Positions 59,366-64,000 of a stretch of 64,000 nucleotides of DNA are shown piece after piece. A program made the translations under genes and the position numbers. The stretch's first letter is position 1. The number at the start of each line of letters is the position of its first letter. The DNA lies in assembly GCF_014650115.1 (NCBI RefSeq), contig NZ_BMUI01000010.1:124001-188000 (forward strand). The letters run 5' to 3'. Below the pieces are notes generated by a model. The model was not told the DNA's origin. It saw only the letters and a list, made by a program, of their open reading frames with translations, and ran no database searches. The stretch comes from Streptomyces olivaceoviridis. GTDB lineage: Bacteria > Actinomycetota > Actinomycetes > Streptomycetales > Streptomycetaceae.

Positions 59366-61482
59366 CCGACGCAGGCCTGTCGGACGAGCAGCTGAGCGCC
59401 GAACTGAAGAAGTGGACGGGAGCATCGCCCACCCTGCGTCCCGTCGGCGAACTCCTCGACCGGCACTGGGCGGCGGCCTTCGCCTACGCCCGGCTGTGCA
59501 CCGACGGACCGCCCGCCGCCGGCATGCTCACCACCGCCGCCTTCACCCGGCTCTTCGGCGCGTCCCTCCGGCAATCCGGCCCGACCGCGGCCTGGCGGCC
59601 CCATGTCCTGGTCGCCGTCCGCCGGATCGCGGCCGAGTGGGACACCGACGGCCGCCGGGAACTCCTCCACCCGGCCCTGCGTTCCGGGGACGGCACCGGC
59701 GAGCGGGCCTCGTCGCGGCTGCTGCCACCGCCCGGCCGGAGGGTGCTGTCCCGAGCGTTCCAGCGGGTGCCCGAGACCTCCCGCGCCCTGCTGTGGCACA
59801 CCGAGGTCGAGGCCGAACCGCTGGCCGTGCCCGCCGCGCTGCTCGGCCTGGACGAGGAGGACGCCCGCGTCGAACTCCGCCGGGCCCGCGAGCGGCTGCG
59901 TGAGGAATGCCTCCAGGCGCACCGCGAACTCGCCCCCGAGGACGACTGCCGGCGCTATCTGCGCATGCTCGACGTGACCTTCCGGCGCGGCGGCACCGAC
60001 ATCGACCCCGACCTGCGTCAGCACCTGGCCGGCTGCTCCCACTGCGCCCGGACCGCCGACCAACTCGCCCGCTTCAACGCCGGCCTGGCCCTCGCACTCG
60101 CCGAGGCGGTCCTCGGCTGGGGCGCCTGCGGCTACCTGGAGTCCCGGGCGGCGGACACGCAGCAGCCGCCGCCACCGGCACCGGCAGCCGCCGCCGTCGC
60201 GCCCGCGGGCCTCCGGGCCGGGGAAGAGTTCGCCCCCGCGGAACCCGCCCTACCCGGCGAAGGACCCGCCCCCGGTCGATCGGCCCGCCGCGGCCCGTCG
60301 TCCGGGGGAGCACGGTCCACCGTTGCCGAGGGCACGGACGACGTCGACTCCGGGGTGTCGGATGTGGGGGGCGCCCGCCGGCCGGCGGGGCGCGGTGCGT
60401 CGCGTCTGCGGCGCGGAGGGGGAGCCTCCTCCGTCGCGGCCGACGGCATCGGGCGCGCTGTACCCGGTGGGTCGGGTGTGAGGGGTGTACGTCGTACTGT
60501 CGGGCGTGGTGTGTTCTTCGTGCGGCGCGGAGGGGGAGCCTCCTCCGTCGAGGCCGACGGCATCGGGCGCGCTGTACCCGGTGGGTCGGGTGTGAGGGGT
60601 GCACGTCGTACTGTCGGGCGTGGTGTGTTCTTCGTCCGGCGTCGAGGCGTGGCCTCCTCGGTCGTCGCCGACGGCATCGGGCGTGCCGGATCCGCCCTGT
60701 CGGGTGCGCGGAGCGCCCGGCGCCGCACGCGTGCGAACCCCGTCATCGCCCCGGGCGCGGAAGGTGCCGGGCCCGGACCCGCCTCCCGCCGCTCCGCCCA
60801 GCGCGCCGCCCGCCGGGCCCGGCGCCGCAACCTCGCGCTGGCCGTCCTCACCGTCAGCGGTCTGGTCGTCCTGCCCCTGGCGCTGTGGTCGGCGCTCGGC
60901 TCCGACGACGTGCCGGCGTCCGGCGCCGCCGGGGCGCCCTCCCGTACGCCGGGCGGCGGCGCCTCCCCGGGTCCCTCCTGGGCCGACCGGAACGCCTCGG
61001 GCCACGGCACCCTGCGGGGCCGGCTGCGCAACCTCGCCTCCGGCCTGTGCGTCGGAGTCGTCCGCGACAAGGCCGTCCGGGGCGCCGAGACGGCACTCGC
61101 CGACTGCTCCGCCGCCCCGACCCAGCAGTGGACGTACGAGACCGACGGACTGCTGCGCAGCGGCGCCGCCCCAGGGCTGTGCCTGGACTCCCGCCTCGGC
61201 TACTCCGTGCGTCTCGCCCCCTGCACGGCAACCGGCGAGGCCGCCCGCGACCTCCACTACGAGTTCACCCTCCAGGGCGCCCTGGTGCCGCGCTCCGACC
61301 AGGAGCTGGCCCTCACCCCGGCCGCCACCGACGGCTCCGGCGCCCTCGTGGTCAAGACCCGCGCCGCAGGGACCGCGCAGCGCTGGGCCATCGACACCGC
61401 CCACCCGGACCTGCGGATGGAGAACGTCGACTGGGACGGCGGCAAGACCCCGGTCCCCCTCTCCGCGCCGCACCGGCCGTGA
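59362..61482 (+). CDS. Sigma-like / zinc-finger / membrane / ricin-domain protein with internal repeats
   Basis: 706 residues. Residues about 1-190 look like a degenerate ECF sigma-factor helical region (FAYARLCTDG, LVAVRRIAAEW, RAFQRVPETSRALLWHTEVE, then an HTH-like LAVPAALLGLDEEDARVELRRARERL). Residues about 215-240 are a short anti-sigma-like zinc-finger motif (HLAGCSHCARTADQL). A Pro/Ala linker and three to four 38-residue repeats (about 335-470) follow, then a membrane segment LALAVLTVSGLVVLPLALW (about 491-510) and a ricin-type trefoil with DSRLG and Q-R-W motifs (about 550-700). GTG 59362 follows GGAGGA. Probably signals carbohydrate or envelope status across the membrane; mechanism unknown. 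Confidence 0.8.
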   Translation: MTDAGLSDEQLSAELKKWTGASPTLRPVGELLDRHWAAAFAYARLCTDGPPAAGMLTTAAFTRLFGASLRQSGPTAAWRPHVLVAVRRIAAEWDTDGRRELLHPALRSGDGTGERASSRLLPPPGRRVLSRAFQRVPETSRALLWHTEVEAEPLAVPAALLGLDEEDARVELRRARERLREECLQAHRELAPEDDCRRYLRMLDVTFRRGGTDIDPDLRQHLAGCSHCARTADQLARFNAGLALALAEAVLGWGACGYLESRAADTQQPPPPAPAAAAVAPAGLRAGEEFAPAEPALPGEGPAPGRSARRGPSSGGARSTVAEGTDDVDSGVSDVGGARRPAGRGASRLRRGGGASSVAADGIGRAVPGGSGVRGVRRTVGRGVFFVRRGGGASSVEADGIGRAVPGGSGVRGARRTVGRGVFFVRRRGVASSVVADGIGRAGSALSGARSARRRTRANPVIAPGAEGAGPGPASRRSAQRAARRARRRNLALAVLTVSGLVVLPLALWSALGSDDVPASGAAGAPSRTPGGGASPGPSWADRNASGHGTLRGRLRNLASGLCVGVVRDKAVRGAETALADCSAAPTQQWTYETDGLLRSGAAPGLCLDSRLGYSVRLAPCTATGEAARDLHYEFTLQGALVPRSDQELALTPAATDGSGALVVKTRAAGTAQRWAIDTAHPDLRMENVDWDGGKTPVPLSAPHRP
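60380..60730 (+). repeat. 114-base in-frame tandem repeat
   Basis: Roughly 3.5 copies of a 114-base (38-codon) unit encoding RRGGGASSV, ADGIGRAVPGG, SGVRG and RRTVGRGVFFV. The two central copies are nearly identical over the whole 114 bases; the flanking ones have drifted. The spacing between equivalent bases (60417/60531 and 60538/60652) is exactly 114. Confidence 0.85.
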
Positions 61483-61518
61483 CGCAGGGCGGCCCCACAG
61501 GACGCCGGCGCCGCTGGG

Positions 61519-62007
61519 TCAGGGGTGGTGGTGCGGCGGCGGTGGCGGGATCGTGTCCAGACGCGGGGCCGGTTCCGGCCAGACCAGCAGGACCGGGCAG
61601 GGCGCGTGGTCGACGGCGAAGCGGACGGCCGGGCCGAGACTCTTCGGGCCCAGCCGGGACCGGTCCCCGTCCCGCGCCAGCACGAGCAGCCCGGCACCCT
61701 CGGCGGCGGCCACGACCTCCCGTTCGACCCGGCCCGACCGCTCCTCGCGCACGCACGGCCGGCCCAGCCGCTCGGCCGCCGCGTCGAGCAGGGCGGTCGC
61801 CGACGTGACGCCGAGCGCTTCGAGGCGGTCACCCGGGTCCTGGCTCCGCCGCCCGAGCAGCCCGGCGAAGGCCCCGTGCGCCACCGCCGGCACCTCCGGC
61901 CCGCTCACATGGAGCAGCACCACCTCGGCGTCACCCGGTGCGTGGGCGCGCACCGCGTCCACGCAGGCGGGCCAGGTGCCTTCCACGAGCCAGACGATCA
62001 CGCGCAT
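61519..62007 (-). CDS. UspA-like protein
   Basis: 162 residues. Rossmann-like alpha/beta pattern MRVIVWLVEGTWPACVDAV, VVLLHVSGPEV, LLVLARDGDRSRLGPKSLGPAVRFAVDHAPCPVLLVWP; the final strand and G-x(9)-G-(S/T) like segment resemble universal stress proteins with a non-standard phosphate loop. Ends Pro/His-rich. Follows the transporter gene (28-base gap), so may be its regulatory partner. Confidence 0.75.
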   Translation of the reverse strand: MRVIVWLVEGTWPACVDAVRAHAPGDAEVVLLHVSGPEVPAVAHGAFAGLLGRRSQDPGDRLEALGVTSATALLDAAAERLGRPCVREERSGRVEREVVAAAEGAGLLVLARDGDRSRLGPKSLGPAVRFAVDHAPCPVLLVWPEPAPRLDTIPPPPPHHHP

Positions 62008-62034
62008 TCCTCGGCCTCCTTCGCCCACTACCCG

Positions 62035-63327
62035 TCATACGATCCGCAGCGACCACCACAGTGCCACCACCGCGACGGCGAGGGAGGACGGCACGGCGAG
62101 CAGCCCGAGCCGGGTGAACTCGCGCAGGTCCACGTCGTGCTCGTGCTGGTGGACGATCCGCCGCCACAACAGCGTGGCCAGCGACCCGGCGTAGGTGAGG
62201 TTGGGGCCGATGTTCACGCCGAGCAACACGGCCAGGACGGCCCCCGGGCCGGCGGGTGCCGCCAGCGGCAGCAGGACCAGGACCGCGGGCAGGTTGTTGA
62301 TCAGGTTGGCCAGCAGGGCGGCCAGCGCGGCGATCCCGAGCAGCGCGGGCAGTCCGGTGCCGCCCGGCATCACCCGCCCGAGCACGTCCGCGAGCCCGTT
62401 GTCGACCACCGCCCGCACCACGATGCCCAGTGCCAGCACGAACGCGAGGAAGGCCGGGGCCGCCGCCCGTACGACGCTCAGCGGACCCGCCTTACGGCGC
62501 ACCAGCGCCCGCCCGGCCAGCACCAGCGCGCCCGCCGCGGCCACCCAGGCGGGCTCCACGCCGAACGCCGACGCCACCACGAACCCCGCCAGCGTGCAGC
62601 CCACGGTCACCAGCGCGAACAGCGGCAGCTCGGGCGTCTCACCGGTGTCCCGGCCCGCCGGGGCCGCCGCCGCCAGGTCCCGGGCGAAGAACCGCCGGAA
62701 CACCAGGTACTCGACGCCGATCGCGGCCAGCCACGGCAGTGCCATCAGCGCCGCGAACCGGGTGAAGCTCAGCCCGCTCGCCGCGAACGCCAGCAGGTTC
62801 GTCAGGTTGGACACCGGCAGCAGCAGCGACGCCGTGTTCGACAGATGCGTACAGGCGTAGACGTGCGGCTTGGGCCGGACGCCCGTCCGCGCGGCCGTGG
62901 CGAAGACCACCGGGGTGAGCAGCACGATCGTCGCGTCCAGGCTGAGGACGGCGGTGATGACCGACGCCAGCGCGAACACCGCCGTCAGCAGCCGCACCGG
63001 ACGGCCCGCCGCCCACCGCGCCGTCCACGCCCCGCACGCCTGGAACAGCCCGTCCACGTCACAGAAGTGGGCGAGCACCAGCACCGCCGCCAGGAACCCG
63101 ACCACCGGGCCGAGCCGCTCCACCTCGGCCCGCGCATGGCCGAGGGAGATCGCGCCGGTCGCGACGGCGATCCCGGCGGCGGGCACGGCCATGACCGCCT
63201 CCGGCCATCCGAAGGGCCGTACGACGGCCCAGGCCAGCACGGCGACCAGCAGTACGGCGGACAGGGCCTCGGCGAGCGGGGTGTTCAGGGCGGGTCCTTC
63301 CGGAGTGGATCGAGGGTGCCCGCCCAT
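62035..63327 (-). CDS. SLC13/ArsB-type anion transporter
   Basis: 430 residues with about 10-12 hydrophobic segments (for example LSAVLLVAVLAWAVV, MAVPAAGIAVATGAISL, LAFVLALGIVVRAVV). The THLSNTASLLLPVSNLTNLLA segment (near residue 160) and LINNLPAVLVLLPLA near 336 match the N-x-P signatures of ArsB/CitMHS/SLC13 permeases. ATG 63327 is used; a CTG at 63288 stands seven bases after GGAAGGA and could be the true start. Likely an arsenite or organic-anion transporter. Confidence 0.85.
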   Translation of the reverse strand: MGGHPRSTPEGPALNTPLAEALSAVLLVAVLAWAVVRPFGWPEAVMAVPAAGIAVATGAISLGHARAEVERLGPVVGFLAAVLVLAHFCDVDGLFQACGAWTARWAAGRPVRLLTAVFALASVITAVLSLDATIVLLTPVVFATAARTGVRPKPHVYACTHLSNTASLLLPVSNLTNLLAFAASGLSFTRFAALMALPWLAAIGVEYLVFRRFFARDLAAAAPAGRDTGETPELPLFALVTVGCTLAGFVVASAFGVEPAWVAAAGALVLAGRALVRRKAGPLSVVRAAAPAFLAFVLALGIVVRAVVDNGLADVLGRVMPGGTGLPALLGIAALAALLANLINNLPAVLVLLPLAAPAGPGAVLAVLLGVNIGPNLTYAGSLATLLWRRIVHQHEHDVDLREFTRLGLLAVPSSLAVAVVALWWSLRIV

Positions 63328-63350
63328 CAAAACAGATGATTCCGAACGGG

Positions 63351-64000
63351 CTACGACGCCCCGGCGCCCGCCGCGCCCAGGAACTCCGCCCAGCCGCCAG
63401 CCGGGGACTGCCCGGGCACGAGCGTGCGCAGCTTGCGCAGCACCGCAGGGTCCTGCGCCTCCAGCCAGGCAACCAACTGCTTGAAGGACACGAACCGCAC
63501 TTCATCGTAGGTGGCCATCTTCCCGATCGCCTCCTCGACGGCGTCCATGTAGATGCCGCCGTTCCAGCGTTCGAAGTGGTTGCCGATGAAGAGGGGCGCG
63601 CGGTTGGACTCGTAGGCCCGCCGGAAACCGGCCAGGTAGGTGTCGCGGGCCTGGACGCGCCAGGTGTCGTACTGCGCGCGGTCGCCGAGCGGGTTCCCGC
63701 CGGACTGGTTGAACATCATGTTGTAGTCCATCGAGAGGACCTGGAAGGAGTGCCCGGCGAACGGTATGGACTGGAGCGGGAAGTCCCAGAGCCTGCCCCC
63801 CTGCACCTTGCCCGGCCAGACCTGGAGGCCGCCGGGGGAACTGGCGTCGTACTTCCAGCCGAGCGCGGCGGCGGTGGGCAGCAGTCGGGCCTGGCCCTCC
63901 AGACAGGGAGTACGGCCGCCGATCAGCTCCTTGCGGTAGTCGAAGGGCAACGGGTCGAGGTCGGTGAAGCCGGTGTTGGTCTTCCACTTCGTCACGAAGT
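63351..64000 (-). CDS. Polysaccharide deacetylase-like protein (5' end outside window)
   Basis: At least 216 residues remain and the frame runs off the right edge. Visible: DYRKELIGGRTPCLEGQARLLP near the start, IPFAGHSFQVLSMDYNMMFN, RRAYESNRAPLFIGNHFERW and a C-terminal RFVSFKQLVAWLEAQDP, which match the chitin-deacetylase-like branch of NodB proteins (LGHHF..W and V-V-F-V-T...Q-L-I-W). Secreted or membrane-anchored members act on extracellular polysaccharide. N-terminus, and hence signal, not seen. Confidence 0.7.
   Translation of the reverse strand, partial: FVTKWKTNTGFTDLDPLPFDYRKELIGGRTPCLEGQARLLPTAAALGWKYDASSPGGLQVWPGKVQGGRLWDFPLQSIPFAGHSFQVLSMDYNMMFNQSGGNPLGDRAQYDTWRVQARDTYLAGFRRAYESNRAPLFIGNHFERWNGGIYMDAVEEAIGKMATYDEVRFVSFKQLVAWLEAQDPAVLRKLRTLVPGQSPAGGWAEFLGAAGAGAS

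Noticed and set aside
1..64000. tRNA, rRNA or prophage genes
   Set aside because: No tRNA T-loop/acceptor arrangement, rRNA segments, integrases or phage structural genes were recognised by eye; a dedicated tRNA scan could still change the tRNA part.

Overview
The window is chromosomal DNA of a Streptomyces (or very close actinomycete). It is very GC-rich with strong third-position GC, many GTG starts, 4-bp ATGA/GTGA stop-start overlaps between operon genes, twin-arginine and lipobox signals, an actinobacterial iron box and streptomycete-type families (DUF4235, DUF3626, FBP, CYP102, CYP105, deazaflavin-type nitroreductase). No rRNA, tRNA, CRISPR array, phage or insertion sequence was recognised. 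The mix of sugar catabolism, P450s, secreted hydrolases and broken genes is typical of the accessory arms of such chromosomes.

Bases 1-15,600 hold an L-rhamnose locus. On the minus strand run rhamnose isomerase, rhamnulose-1-phosphate aldolase/lactaldehyde dehydrogenase, rhamnulokinase and then LutA, LutB and LutC, so one gene string encodes rhamnose to dihydroxyacetone phosphate plus lactate and then lactate to pyruvate. Divergently, on the plus strand, run an ABC importer (ATPase, two permeases, lipoprotein), rhamnose mutarotase, a decayed BNR-propeller gene and a LacI regulator. The 306-bp divergent promoter has two good -35/-10 pairs, each with a TGAAA-type operator near the predicted start. 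At bases 1-638 lies the end-truncated ATPase of an osmoprotectant-type ABC importer.

Bases 15,700-27,300 are mixed: a proline-iminopeptidase-like hydrolase, a PIG-L deacetylase, a YkgJ/pentapeptide protein, a stand-alone CYP102-like P450 with a divergent TetR, an iron-box DUF2470 gene, a Tat-exported lactonase-fold protein, a conserved gene broken by one in-frame TAG, a FUSC-type exporter, and an FBP/DUF3626 divergent pair around a 23-bp palindrome. Bases 27,300-34,200 carry a hairpin tandem repeat, a PAS-LuxR regulator, a self-sufficient P450 BM3-type fusion behind a perfect 20-bp palindrome, a small-molecule kinase and a ROK regulator with its own operator.

Bases 34,200-42,000 hold a small acidic protein, an epimerase, a HAD phosphatase, a PHP protein with a PolX-like N-terminus, an SDR, topoisomerase IB, a small conserved protein, a secreted GH16-ricin endoglucanase and a VanZ protein. 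Bases 42,262-46,106 are a compact Mrp-type cation/proton antiporter operon with a short E-like, a fused F/G-like, DUF4040, B, C and D subunits.

Bases 46,100-64,000 hold a DUF4230 protein, a STAS protein, an oxidoreductase/GlxA divergent pair, small flavin and VOC proteins, DUF4235, a GST-family protein diverging from a CDF metal exporter, a deazaflavin-type nitroreductase, a CYP105 plus ferredoxin, a GH114-type lipoprotein, an aldo/keto reductase, an unusual sigma-like/zinc-finger/membrane/ricin protein with 114-bp internal repeats, a UspA-like protein beside a SLC13/ArsB-type transporter, and the end of a polysaccharide-deacetylase-like gene running off the right edge.

Starts were chosen by eye from ribosome-binding sites and overlaps. 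Family names come from motif recognition, not from database searches.
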